From the NCBI RefSeq assembly GCF_022376445.1, contig NW_025955030.1:1-64000 (forward strand): a stretch of 64,000 nucleotides of DNA. The letters are read 5' to 3'. This document shows, piece after piece, positions 33,218-44,469 of the stretch. The notes below the pieces were generated by a model, which did no database searches, was not told where the DNA came from, and saw nothing but the letters and a program-made list of their open reading frames with translations. The stretch comes from Fomitopsis serialis (taxonomy: Eukaryota; Basidiomycota; Agaricomycetes; Polyporales; Fomitopsidaceae). The translations under genes and the position numbers were made by a program. Position 1 is the stretch's first letter, and the number at the start of each line of letters is the position of its first letter.

Positions 33218-36200
33218 TCATGATAGAGGCAGCGATGTGACTGACATCATCCCACCAACGCTATATTCGCCGGTCGGGTTCACGAGTCTGCCCTGTTCAT
33301 CCCTTGGTATGGCAATATTGAAGGCCGCCAACGTGGTCACGATGGCGGTGAACAACAGCGTCTCGGCGAGGTGGCGCCCGGGACACACGCTTTCCGGTGC
33401 AGCGTCAATACATTGTCGGCATGGGTGTCATTGAACGTACTATCACTGTACCAGAAGTGCAACTTTCGCGTTTTTTCCTCTCTGCAGGCCGACCCACTCA
33501 CCGGAAGCTCTCGGAGTTTGCATTGACGGATTCCTGAGGTCTGAAGATATGCTGTATGATTTTACAGGCCTTGTCCAGGGAGTATGAGGGGGATGCCGAG
33601 AGGGAGCAAGGATTGGAACAGTAATGCAACTCTTCTCCGAGGCTCGTCACAGCTCCTGTCACGCTGCCGAGTATTGCCGTGGGTTGCCGACTGTGGCTAT
33701 TGTGGCTGCACGGCGATACAGCAATGCAACCAACGTGTTCATGCCACCTTGTGCTATCCCAAACACCCTGTTTAGTTTCCGGAGATGCCGTGGACGTATC
33801 TATCTTATTTAGATGATACTCATAGGACTGGCATCCCTTACAGTATCGAAAGCCATAATGTTGAGAAGCCATAAATATAATGAGTCGACTACTTCGACTC
33901 TTCTGGAGATACTAAACACCAATTTCTCCTCCGTTCACAAGTTCAAGTGTACTTCAGTGATTAACAGCTCTCCGCCTGTCAAGTTTAGGGTGGCATGGCT
34001 ATCAATGCCTGCAATGCCTTGTCCAGCGGTCGAGCAACAGTAGTGCAACTGCTGCGATCGTAACCGTATATGGTAATTGATAAGGAGCGGAGTTGAGATT
34101 GCTGATCTTGGGTGGCTTTCCGTCACGCTCTGACCACCTCTCAGACGTCTTTCCTTCTCAGAAGTCGCAACAAGAGACGGAAGGCTTCGGAAAAATATGA
34201 GGAGCATACTAGATGGCAATTCAATGCACTTTTGAGACCCACAGGCGAAGCGCCCAAGAGATGCGGTCAGCCGAGATTGCACCAGTGCCATTTTGAGGCG
34301 CGGAAGGCATTCACCGATTTCTTCTCCTCGAATGTGCTACACATTCAATTCATAAAAATGTACACAAACATTGAGCACGAAGTAAAGAACATTGTACGAA
34401 AATCCCAGAATATTTGGCGTGACGGATGAAGCAGGAGTTGAGTAATTGCATTACTGTCGCGATTGCATTGCAGGGCCACTGATAGTACCGCCGACCAAAC
34501 CCGAATGTAACTTCCAACGGGTCTGTGTTATCATCCGCGTCTCGTGAGAGCCAGCGTTCTGGCCTGAACTCGTCAGGCTCGTCGTACCGACTTTTGTCGT
34601 GAAGCATGGCCCTGGTTGGTGTGACCACCGATTCACCAATGGAGGCAACGTCATGGCACTCACCAGAAGTTCACAATGACGATAGTCCCTTTCGGGACGA
34701 GATACCCTCGGTGGACGTCGTCTTCTGCTGGGGTCCTGGCAACTACGTAAGTGAGCCTACGTCAGGCAACTCAAGGATATGACGGGGCTCACCGGCAGGT
34801 ATGGGCGGACAGCAACGCAAGAGCTCTTTGAGAAGGGCCTCGACATAGGGTAACCGCGGTCGATCCGCGTACTCGGGCAGGCGTTCATCGCCAATGACCT
34901 CATCAATCTCTTGCTGGGCCCGGCGTTGGACGTCAGGATGCATCATCATCATGAGGAAGAAAGACGAAAGCGTCGATGTACTCTGATCATGATCAGCTTT
35001 GGCTTGTGAACAAAAGACGAACACGCCTACCGTGTCTGCTCCGCCTATTTGGTAGTTGTGCGTCAGCGCGGCGGATTCAATCAGAGCGAATCCTGCACTC
35101 ACCCGTGTACACCTGCGTCGCCGTGAACATGATGATATCGCGTTCGTCTTTCAAGTATGAATCTAGGGCCGTAGACGTCAATGACGGCTTAGCCGATCCC
35201 ATAGCCTTTGCACGAGGTGAGTAACATTTTGGTGTTGCAGACGATTTACGCACGCACAAAGTTTGATTCCACGTACTCTTGTCCTTTTTCCGCCATATCG
35301 GTATATTGTTGCCTCCAGCTCAGCCCAAGCCTCTTAAAGTGCATGCCAGGTAAAAATGCAGGCAGCTTGGCCACTGCTAGACGGTGAGTACCAATGCCAA
35401 ATGAATGCGCTTTGAATAGGCTCACGTAAGGGGATCCAGTCAACCAGAAAACGGCCCAATGCGCTGGCCTGGGCGAAATTCTGCACGTTGATGTCTGCCA
35501 TCTCTACATACGGATCGTGCTCTCCCTTGACTTCGTAGCCGTGCGACATGGAAAGCGTGATCCCCGCCGAGAGTCTGAACGCAGCAAGTCAGTCTGGCCA
35601 AGCTGGTGCAGAAGTCAACGCCGTACTTTCTGATGTGCGCCACTAGCTTATCCGGAGTGCGCAGAAGGTCGTTCAAGAAGACATTGTTTCTCTCCACCAG
35701 TATTGGATTGAAACGTCTGAGCTCCCGCGGCTGAAGAACCAGATGGAGCAGCTTCCTGGCCTTGCGGAGGCGAAGAGGGTCGCCCTCGAAAAGGACTCCG
35801 CGATCCATACCGGCACTACAGTGGTAGGGCATGAGTACTTGCACTTCCCAAAGGAAGTGGGGTTAGTACGTACAGCAGAACCATCGGAGGAATCGGACGG
35901 ATAAAGTACAGATTCGATTTGCCTTCTAGGAGGTCCCGAGCTTCGGCAGCAGAGTTTAGTACAAGTATGTGCTTTTGGAGAACACGCAGTGAGTACATGG
36001 GTCCTGATGCGGAGCGGTCAACAAAGCACTGGAGCGACGCATCCACACACTACGCACCATGCTTCTCACTGTGTTCTGCGAGCGCGAGCCACATTCGCCT
36101 GGATGGCAGGATATTCCCGATGAGAGGCAGGCCCTTTGGTCCTGGGAAGCGAGGTGGACGAGCACAATACGCCCTGACGGACAGCGACCATGCTGAGATA

Positions 36201-36235
36201 ACAAATAGCACTATGCATAGTAGCGGGAGTATCAT
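33218..36235 (-). pseudogene. Cytochrome P450 copy C, interrupted by an insertion and frameshifted
   Basis: This is the tandem paralogue of copy A. It starts at 36235 (MILPLLCIVLFVISAWSLSV) and keeps all exons up to FGFGRR near 34490: GDPLRLRKARKLLHLVLQP, LSAGITLSMSHGYEV, GADT, VEALLKELLRCCPPIPAG and FRPERW. The last exon with CPGRHLAETLLFTAIV lies 1.1 kb away at about 33218-33395, because a 1046-bp element (33440-34485) sits in the intron that splits the haem motif, within its GTAC donor. In addition, the last exon differs from copy A by a one-base loss near 33220 that gives a stop at 33218-33220, about 40 residues early. This loss is not in a homopolymer, so it is probably real. Function would require splicing out a 1.1-kb intron from a damaged donor. 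Confidence 0.7.
33440..34485. mobile_element. Non-autonomous DNA transposon-like insertion in a P450 intron
   Basis: The ends are CTATCACTG (33440) and CACTGATAG (34485), an 8/9 terminal inverted repeat, flanked by TA at 33438-33439 and 34486-34487. Compared with the intact intron of copy A, the insertion point is inside GTACGT. Inside are several copies of a CAGTAATGCAACT-like motif: direct near 33456, 33617, 33717 and 34037, inverted near 34444 and 34462. These are typical subterminal repeats. No transposase is encoded. TIR plus TA duplication suggests a Tc1/mariner-like MITE, but the short TIR leaves the superfamily open. Confidence 0.7.
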
Positions 36236-36464
36236 AACGGCAATCGTCCAGTTATACCTTGAATATGTTGTCAAGAGCCAGACGTCCGAGTCAGTCGCAG
36301 AGCCGGCGTATGTGCAGTGGAACACCAGGGTGAGGTAGGTGCAGCACCGTCCGACTGGGGATCGTCTTAAGTGGGGCCGTCTGGCGTTGGTTCTTGGCGC
36401 CAGCGGAGACGTTCATCACGGCATTGGCATGTAGCTGCACAAAGATCGAAAGGTCTATCCTGGT

Positions 36465-36585
36465 GGCCTGTTCGGTAACGAGTTAGAGATCGAGTCAGCG
36501 GTATTTCTTGCCCTTTTTTGGTAACGAAATCGTCTATGGGCAAGAAATTGCGGTAACTCGCCTCAACTTCGTTACCGAACAGGCC
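36465..36585. mobile_element. 121-bp MITE-like inverted-repeat element
   Basis: The ends form a perfect 17-bp inverted repeat (GGCCTGTTCGGTAACGA and its complement). A second inner inverted pair (ATTTCTTGCCC/GGGCAAGAAAT) makes the whole element foldable into one hairpin. It lies 230 bp upstream of the start of P450 copy C. No clear target-site duplication is visible. The related promoter of copy A lacks it. Confidence 0.75.
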
Positions 36586-36599
36586 TCTTAAAGTAAACA

Positions 36600-37075
36600 T
36601 TGATGAGTCCATTTCAGATCCGAGTAAGTTACCGACGACAGGGAGCGCTCTAGTGGCGCCGCGATGGGTGCTACATACCTTTGAGTCCATGAGGATGTTC
36701 GAATACTTAGAGTCCTCCGTGGCACGCCGCAGGCCCTCATTGAGATGCAACGTGCTGGCTGCCGTACAGACAGCACTGACTCGGCGCACAGACGCCGACG
36801 CTACCACAGCACTCCAACCGCGTGCATACTTCCATCCAGGGTACGTTTCGAACCAATAGCTTGCATACACCCCACGACGGGGTCACAAGATCGGATGAAC
36901 CTACTGTATCCCCCATGCGGGTCTGTCGCCTCCATCCTCTGAGCCTCGGAAGTTCCAAGAATATGCAGCGGTGCTACCTGTTGAAGTCTGTCATCTGCTA
37001 TACGTTGACACTGTATGTACATACCAACACACCTGACAACGCAATCAATGCACTAGTGAACGGCACGCGTTTCAT
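36600..37075. other. Intergenic region
   Basis: Distal promoter of P450 copy C, with a GTAAGTTACCGACGACA stretch also found upstream of copy A (near 32710), and the 3' flank of P450 D. No gene seen. Confidence 0.55.
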
Positions 37076-39151
37076 CTACTGAACGACCTTGTCGTGGACC
37101 TCAACCATGAACGGACCATCCATGAATGGCGCGAGCGCATCGATGGACTTCCTCACACCAGGATGAACAGGTATGAAATCAAAGTCACAGAGAAGTCCCG
37201 CAAAGATGGCGGTAAACTCGTATGTCATGAGTTGCATGGCGGGGCTGAATTTGTGTGTTATAGACGCTCCACGTCAGTCATCGGTGCACCGTTACGACTT
37301 GAGTACGGGTCGACGTACCACGCCCTCGGCCCACTCCCGAAACTGTGGAAGCGGGGAGTGTCGGGTTTCACGAAGCGGCCGTCTTCGCCTAGATGGCGAC
37401 GCGGATTGAATTCCTTTGCATCGGGACCCCATACCTATGTTTTGCGCGGTCAGTGAAGGCTGCGCGGGCTAAGTTGCCAGGAAGACCGACATCCTCGTTA
37501 CGCATCATCGCCATATCCGACCAGAGCAGGAAGTCACCCTTGTTCACTCTCACCGCGGGCAGGCCCTTCTCGGGGATCGCGGGTAGTACATCGTCCTCTG
37601 TAGCGAGACGTGCATTCTTGGGCAGGCCAGGCCAGAGGCGGAGCGTCTCGAAGAAAACGGCCAGGTGGATCGGGTAGTTCTGAACGTGAGCTTCAGCGGA
37701 CATGGTGATTGAAAGAGTAACGGAGGAGGACGAGCCTGCAGTTCGCCGAATGTTATGATGCCTTCCGCGCCTTTGGGCGGCCGCGATGCCACCTCTTCCC
37801 TCATGAGTGAGATCCAACCCGGGCTGCGTGTGAGTTCGTACAGAGCCCACAAAATGACGTTCTGCGTGCTATCTCGTCCGGCGAAGAACAAGGTCATCAG
37901 CGTATCGCGTGTCGACGATAGATCTTGCTCCGCCGTGCTCGCTAACAGGGCTGTGAGATAATCCGTACTCTCCTCCGCGTCGAAGCCGCCAGGGTGAGAG
38001 CGGTCACGGATGAGATCGTCCACGATGGCGGATAATCGAGCTTTTGCTGCGTCGAACCGACTCCGCGTACCATCGAACTGTCGCCCAACATGAGCATTGC
38101 CATCCAGGCTGAAAAGTGGAGGCAACGCACCCGTTCGGTGATTCTCCAAGCCGGATTGAATAGGCGGCTAGGAAAATCTCAGTACTAGTGTTGGACACAG
38201 CATGGTTGAGCAACCGACTGACTCGGCTGTTATCACGCCCAGAGTGGTCAGCGTGTCCGATAAGACGTTTGTGAGCTTCAAACACGACAGCTCAGTGGTG
38301 AGCATATCTGTCGACACATCGAACGCCATCTTGCAGAAGATGCCTAAGGCCAGTCGTCCAGAGAGATCTTTGCACCGTGCGGTGTTGATTAATACGCTGT
38401 ATACTCTCCAATCAGTCCAGACACGCACCTTTCCAATCAACAGCCACATTCTGGCGGCACGCCGCTCTCAGCAAGGTTCTGACTGTCGGAACTATCTAAT
38501 GAACAAGACGGAAATCAGAGGCGGGTGAGGGTGAGACACGAATACACGTACCTCGCACATCGCCTTGGAGGCGTGAGTATTGACTGCTTTTGCGGCAAAT
38601 ATGGGTCTATCAAGGGCGAGCATAAACATGGACGTTCGGACTGATGGTACTTAGATTTGAGGCACGACACTCACTGCACCAATCTGCGAGCATCCTTCCA
38701 GGCGGACCCGTCCGTGGATATGGGCGTGGTTGTCCCGGCGAATTGACTGAAAACATCTCGCACGACCTTGCCTTTGGCGTATATGGTCGTATCACCTAGG
38801 ATCACCCGGGCATCAGACGCAGATCGACACAGGACCTGTGAGCAGGCAATCACCCTTGCGCATGTGCTCCAGCCATTCCGGCCTATTGATGACGATATTG
38901 CGACCCAAGCTCGGGAGCGTGAATGTGAACAGCGGGCCGTACGTCGCTTCCATGTTGTCCAAGAACTTGAGCATGCCATTGCGGTTCTGGAAGACGAGCA
39001 GCAAGTTTCCTATCAGCGGTAAACCTCGCGGGCCTGGCAGGTCGGGTCGATCCACTGTGCCGATGCATCTGTTCGGATAGCTGTAGGCGAGGAGAGCGAC
39101 ACTCGCCAAGAGGGCGGCGAGAGATGCGCAGAAGTCGAATAAGGTGAACAT
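37076..39151 (-). CDS. Cytochrome P450 D (clan 52-like)
   Basis: A P450 resembling the CYP52/CYP63-type clan, whose members often hydroxylate fatty-acid or terpenoid chains. The N-terminal anchor (FDFCASLAALLASVALLAYS) leads into PGPRGLPLIGNLLLVFQNRN. Signatures are the I-helix FFAGRDSTQNVILWALYEL, ExxR as FFETLRLWPGLPKNARLA, KGDFLLWSDMAMMRNED joined across an intron to VWGPDAKEFNPRRHL, and the haem motif FHSFGSGPRA. The Cys codon is split by an intron at 37245-37318, continuing CPAMQLMTYEF. The C-terminus is DFDFIPVHPG...VEVHDKVVQ, stop 37076-37078. It is intact once the short introns are removed. It is a close paralogue of P450 E on the other strand, and both follow a UbiA gene or its remnant. 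Confidence 0.88.
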
Positions 39152-39519
39152 CGTGTACAGACGTGTGCTTCCTGGGAAGCGGGGAGAAGACGTCTATGAA
39201 GTCGCGATGGACATAAGACGGGTAGCATATGCGGGCTAACCCTGCCTGTGTATCGCCGCAGATGCCTGCCACCGACGTGCGGTTGGGCGCTGCCTACCTT
39301 ACGCACCAATGAGTTGCTCCTCCCTGACACCGACGAAGTGGCATTCAATTCGTTAGTTCTCTCCTGTCGCACATGATGTCAGTGCACCATGATATGAAAG
39401 TGTGGCACTATGCATACCAAATAGCAGCGTTGCAAATGACCGGCACAGGCTGGTCCGAGTAGGGAAGTAGGTAACACGACCTTCCTCCGCAGCGTAGTCG
39501 AAGACGTGATCATATGCTT

Positions 39520-40127
39520 GCCTACTTGATAACACTGATCATCCTATACAACTCAAGTGCATGTTCTGTGTTGACCCAGATCTCAAGGGCAAACGCGGGA
39601 CCGGGACACGAGATCAGCAACAGCACAAGACAGCGGAAGAAGGAACGACTAGCGTAGTTTTCGTGCGACAAGGAGCGAGACGCGGCGAACAAAGATCGGC
39701 CTCCACAGCGTGTCCCTCGCATTCTCTTCACATTGTCCGGCAAGCCTGGATTAGACACGGAGATCTGAATGCTCCGCTGCAAGGACAATCAGCATTAGCA
39801 AATGCAGCGTGGGCGGGAATGGCATTGCGAGCTAGTGCATGCGCTGGGGATGCGGGAATAGACTGACAAATGAGACATCCCGGTCAAGACGAGCCTGAAG
39901 CACTTTACCTCTGTCGTACCGTCAACCCTTTCCGTCTTCGAGACTACTGTACTGGAGCCTACACGCACACCCAACTGTGGGTCTATAGGATCGGCGCGCG
40001 GACTCATGACTGCAGCGTTCTTTCGATGCGAATGCATGTCAGTACCAGTCAATGTCCAAGTACGATGACACTCACATTTCGGGAACATGACGACTGGCGC
40101 TCGCTGTGTCACACTAAAGCACCCCAA
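39520..40127 (-). pseudogene. Degenerate UbiA-family gene fragment
   Basis: The minus-strand frame at 39788-39522 aligns with the middle of the intact UbiA gene at 44470-45487: ISVSNPGLPDNV against FCVSNQSLPDSV, and ALEIWVNTEHALE against ALGIWVNNELALD. Further upstream on the same strand EVKCFRLVLTGMSHL (within 39795-40127) matches QVKCFRLVRDRTSQL in the flank 44230-44300 upstream of the intact gene. The second half, with the conserved aspartate motif, is missing. Frame and length are broken, so it is a remnant. It lies upstream of P450 D in the same orientation. Confidence 0.7.
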
Positions 40128-40130
40128 GTG

Positions 40131-40996
40131 AGGTGCCGCTGTCGAGTTGCTCCTTCTTGCTGTACGCTGTCAGTGTGAGCCGCAGTCGCCTGAATAGCAA
40201 CTTGAAGATAGCCAGGAACAACGGCAAGAGGTGGTCCGTAGCATTCCAAGTTCCCCCTTAGCCAGAAGCCACAGCGTTGAAACGATGACTGTATGTGACT
40301 TATTTCAGATGATTGCGCGCTGGCCGACACTTGGACATCAATTCTGGTGTGTTAAGGAGCAAACCTGAGCCGCAGAATGGTGGTGGTAACTTTGAAGGAG
40401 GGACGTCGTCGTGGTAATACAGAGTCAGACGCGCGCCGACTCGGACGATCTGAACAAGATCTGAATGTCTCGCCACGCCATTGCCAGTCTCACAGCACAT
40501 CCGCGCGTACTATTAGTACACCCTCGGTTGATTCATGTAATCATGTAACGAAGGATGCAGATCGCCTACTTCGTGGCCGTGCATGTCTTGAGATTGGGAC
40601 GGTCAGTCAACTTGAAAGCCTTCGCGATTGCCACCAGAGGCTGACATGACTTCCAGTGTCCCGAGGTGCCCGAGCATATGTACAGGTGTCGTCGACTCCT
40701 GTATGGCAGCGAGCTAGTAGCTCAGCCTATAGCTGGCAGCATCATGTCACCGGCTGTGCGACTCAGTTCGTTAGCTGCGGCCAAGCTACGGCACGCATAT
40801 TTCAATTGCAGTCCACAGAGTTTGATCTTGTCGAGGACGCGTGCCTTCTCGGAGCATCCATGCACGAAGGTGTTGGTCAAGCGTCCGGCGCGACACCGTC
40901 AGATGTCGGTGTCAGTGTCATGGTCTGCGATACGCTCCTCGCTGGCATAGCCGCCGCCTTACCGCCCTTCGGTGCCTACTGCGAACTCACCGGACT
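40131..40996. other. Intergenic region upstream of the exporter gene
   Basis: An 870-bp region between the UbiA remnant (minus) and the MFS gene (plus). Open frames running into the MFS start in other phases are not supported. Confidence 0.5.
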
Positions 40997-43094
40997 ATGT
41001 CCATGGAATCCGTTGCCACCGTCCCTCGACAGTCCTCCAGTAATCCCTCGGATAATGACGCCGACTCGCCCATCGTCGATGACTCCGCTGCTGCGAGGCC
41101 GCAGGCGAGAGGATTCAAGTTCTGGATGTCGTTCTTGTCGATATGCTCCGCCCTTGGACTTTTTGCTCTTGAGCTCACTTCGGTCTCTACGGCTCTTCCC
41201 ACCATCGTGAAAGAGCTCCATGCGACCGACTTCGTTTGGATTGGGGCATCGTATGCTCTGGCATCCACCGCTTTCCTACCTATGGTTGGCGGTCTGTCTC
41301 AAACATTTGGCCGAAAACCAGTTCTTGTCGGTTCTATTCTCCTCTTTGCCCTAGGAAGCGCTCTGTGTGGCGCAGCGAATAGCAACGCCATGTTGGTTGC
41401 TGGACGAACGGTCCAGGGCACTGGAGGCGGAGCCATCGTCAACCTTTCAGATATTGTCCTCGGAGACCTAGTTCCCTTACGCGATCGCGGGTTCTTCTTT
41501 GGACTTATTGGACTGTACGTACGTGGTGATCGCTCCTGGTGTTCATATTAACATGTTGGTCGCGACAGGACCTGGGCATTGTTTTGTGCCATTGGTCCTG
41601 TAGTAGGCGGTGGTCTCGCCTCGGCCGGAGCGTGGAGATGGCTCTTCTGTACGTACTTTGTAGCTTCCTCTACCCCTGGTCGCTTGAAGCCGATGTCTCG
41701 CGCAGATCTCAACCTACCAATATGCGGGTTTTGTATCTTCGTCACAGTCTTCTTCATGGAGCTCCGGGCCCCGCGGTTGACCTTCAGCGAGAAGATGGCA
41801 CGTATGGACTGGGGGTGAGAGCGTAGCACTCTGACTATATCCTATTTGCTGAGATATTGCAGAGGAAACCTCATCGTTGTTGGCAGCTCCGCCGCATGCG
41901 CACTCGGCCTCACATGGGGCGGTATCGAATACTCATGGGGATCTGCACAAGTCCTGGTGCCACTATGCATCGGGTTGGCGGGCCTGTTGCTATTCTTCGT
42001 CTACGAAAGCCGTTGGGCGACAGAACCTATTGTATGTTTTCTCAGTCCGTGCGATCTCCATCCATTCAACGAAGTTTAGATCCCGTATTACCTGATGTCA
42101 GATCGGACAAGTGCTAGTGGGTGCGTCACTTTCACAGATCGCGCGTCCTTTTCCCCGACGGTGACCATGTCTAGATATTTGCAGAACTTCTTTTCGCCAG
42201 TACTCGCTCTCGCCGCAGTCTGTGAGTTGAAGATCACCCGCGTTCTCTCCGAAGATCCTCACTACGCTACGACTAGACTTCATCCCCATCTATTACCAAG
42301 CCTGCAAAGGTTCTTCTCCCCTCTTATCCGGTGTCCAGACTCTCGGACTCGCTGCCATCGCCCCGGCCGCCATAGTTGGAGGAGTGATGGTTGGAATCAG
42401 CCAGAAATACCGACCACCGCTGTGGGCCGGCTGGTGTCTGACCATCATAGGGTTTGGGCTCCTGACAACTATCACCGCCAACGACCCGAGCGCGCGCACG
42501 ATCGGCTTCAGCGTAATCGCGGGATCCGGTATTGGGTGCGTCAGAAATATGAAAGACATCGAATTGATGATTGTTTTCTCATGCAGAACATACAGTGTCA
42601 TCTACTCTGTCGCTCAATTCCCCGTGCAAGCGCCCCACCCGACCTCAGAGAACGCACGCTCCATGACATTCTACGCGTTCGTCCGCGCCTTCGCAAGCGT
42701 GAGTGACGTCCTCTGCCCAGCGCCCACACCCATTCGTGACGCTGACTCGCCGCAGATCTGGGGCATCACCATGGGCAACGCCATACTGCAGAACGAGCTG
42801 CGCCGGCGGCTCCCCGCCGCCTACATCGCGCAGTTCCCCAACGGCGTCGCGCTCGCGTACGCCATCATACCCGAGCTGTCGACGCTCACGCCGTCGCTGA
42901 GAGAGGAGGTGCGCCTCGCGTTCGCGGAGAGCCTCGCCATATTGTGGAAGGCGCTGACGGGCGTCGCGGGCGTTGGGCTGCTCTCGTCTTTGCTGATGCG
43001 GGAGATACCGCTCCATACTGAGACTGACAAGGACTGGGACCTGACGGCCCAGGACGAAAAGGACGTTGAAAAGATAGCTTTGAACCCTATTTAG
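40997..43094 (+). CDS. MFS transporter, DHA2 (14-helix drug:proton antiporter) type
   Basis: A major facilitator predicted at the plasma membrane, exporting small molecules in exchange for protons. The start at 40997 gives MSMESVATVPRQ and a short acidic tail. Helix 1 contains ALELTSVSTALPTIVKEL, then WIGASYALASTAFLP and the A-motif-like GGLSQTFGRKPVLVGS. The family motif C region reads CAIGPVVGGGLASAGAWRW across an intron. Further exons hold ALGLTWGGIEYSWGSAQVLV, YLQNFFSPVLALAAV, IVGGVMVGISQKYRPPLWAG and WGITMGNAILQNELRRRLP. The end is DEKDVEKIALNPI at 43094. Introns are short, and I see no break. It is placed between the two inverted UbiA-P450 modules, so it most likely exports the cluster product or gives self-resistance. 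Confidence 0.9.
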
Positions 43095-44469
43095 TGGGTC
43101 GCAGGTAACTTATTGTGTGTGTACGATAGGGATGCGATGAGAATGTGTACTTCATCCTTCCTTGATCATAAGTCTCAGATCTTGAGGTGACGGCACGTGT
43201 TCAATGGTACTGGTATACAGCTATTGTGTGGTGAGGCTTCTTGAGTGGTCCGTCGCCTTATGGATGTGGTTCAGCGAACAGTCTTGATGACCATTGCAAT
43301 ACCAACCTATCACCGCAGGAAGAAGCGTACTGCACCCGGTACCATATGCCAAGGTTCGAAGGGGCACGCAGGCTCGAGGGTTCGTGTACACATTTAGCAA
43401 GGTTCAGCCAGTGTTTGCAGCTTCGGAACACACCCGACCGCACACACGCACCACGTAGCGCGTTATGTAGGTTTGTGCGATTGCAACCAGAAGGCTCCGA
43501 AACAGCTTGCAGAGCGGAGTCGGCGTTCTACCTGAGATAATCACCAGTTTCCATTGATGGGTATGTAGCGAGTCGCGCTCCGATTTTATCCGAGTCGGTG
43601 TCGTTTGGTGTCCGAGTCGACGTCCCTGCGACGTCGCTCTTCGTCGAGACTCGACGCGCGATGTCGATGAAGGTCTATTTCAAGTCTGTTCTGCGGCGTC
43701 CTACACGCACATGGCTGTATCTGTGACAGCTGCAGGCACGCGCCCGGATACCAATCGTGAGCGATCTTTAGGTTTGCTCAGTACGCGCTCATCCGTCAGA
43801 AGTTCAATTTCAAGTTATAGCAGCTCTCAGGCTACCACCGCACGCAATGGCAAGAGATACGAGTCGGCGCGGGCGCCAGCAACGATTGTGCCAATCTAAT
43901 TACAGCATGTCAACCCAGGAACACCGTGATAGTGGCTGGTGCGATGCTTGGATTGGTATAGACGAGTTGTCAGTCCGAGACATAGAGCGTCAGGCCCTCG
44001 GAGTGGGTGCGTCTACAAGCCCACGTACTATGTCAGCGAGTAGTGGGCAATTCGACAGTGTTACCTCGGTAGCCTAGTGGCAGACATTCGCACCGAAGGA
44101 TGGCGGTAGCAGTCGCAACCCACGCCGTCTTGAAGCTTGTGGCCGAACGGCAGCGTACCGCATGCATGAACAAGTGAGCATATGCCAGCTTCTCTCGACG
44201 GTGGATAGGCTTCGTCAGCCTCATCTCCGACCCGCCCGACAGTGGACCAAGCAGGTAAAGTGCTTCAGGCTCGTTCGTGACAGGACGTCTCAGTTGCTTG
44301 TCCATTCTTACATCTGGTTACTGGTGCGGCACGTCTCACATCTCACTGGTTCGCAACCATATCAGAGGAGCTCCGACGGGACCGTTTTACACGCGCCAAC
44401 CCTGCGTTTGTTAAGGCGGCCAGACCTGCAGCCGGGACTGACCATCGGAGCCCATACTGATCTGACGAC
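43095..44469. other. Intergenic region with part of the duplicated flank
   Basis: Mostly unassigned. A short GTCGAC-rich, stem-prone segment lies at 43580-43680. The portion 44090-44340 resembles the flank of the UbiA remnant at 39795-40127 and could hold an unrecognised 5' exon of the UbiA gene. Confidence 0.45.

Noticed and set aside
44076..44155. Possible tRNA-like segment (GGTAGCCTAGTGGCAGA)
   Set aside because: It has an A-box-like start, but no matching acceptor stem, anticodon arm or TTC loop could be found downstream.
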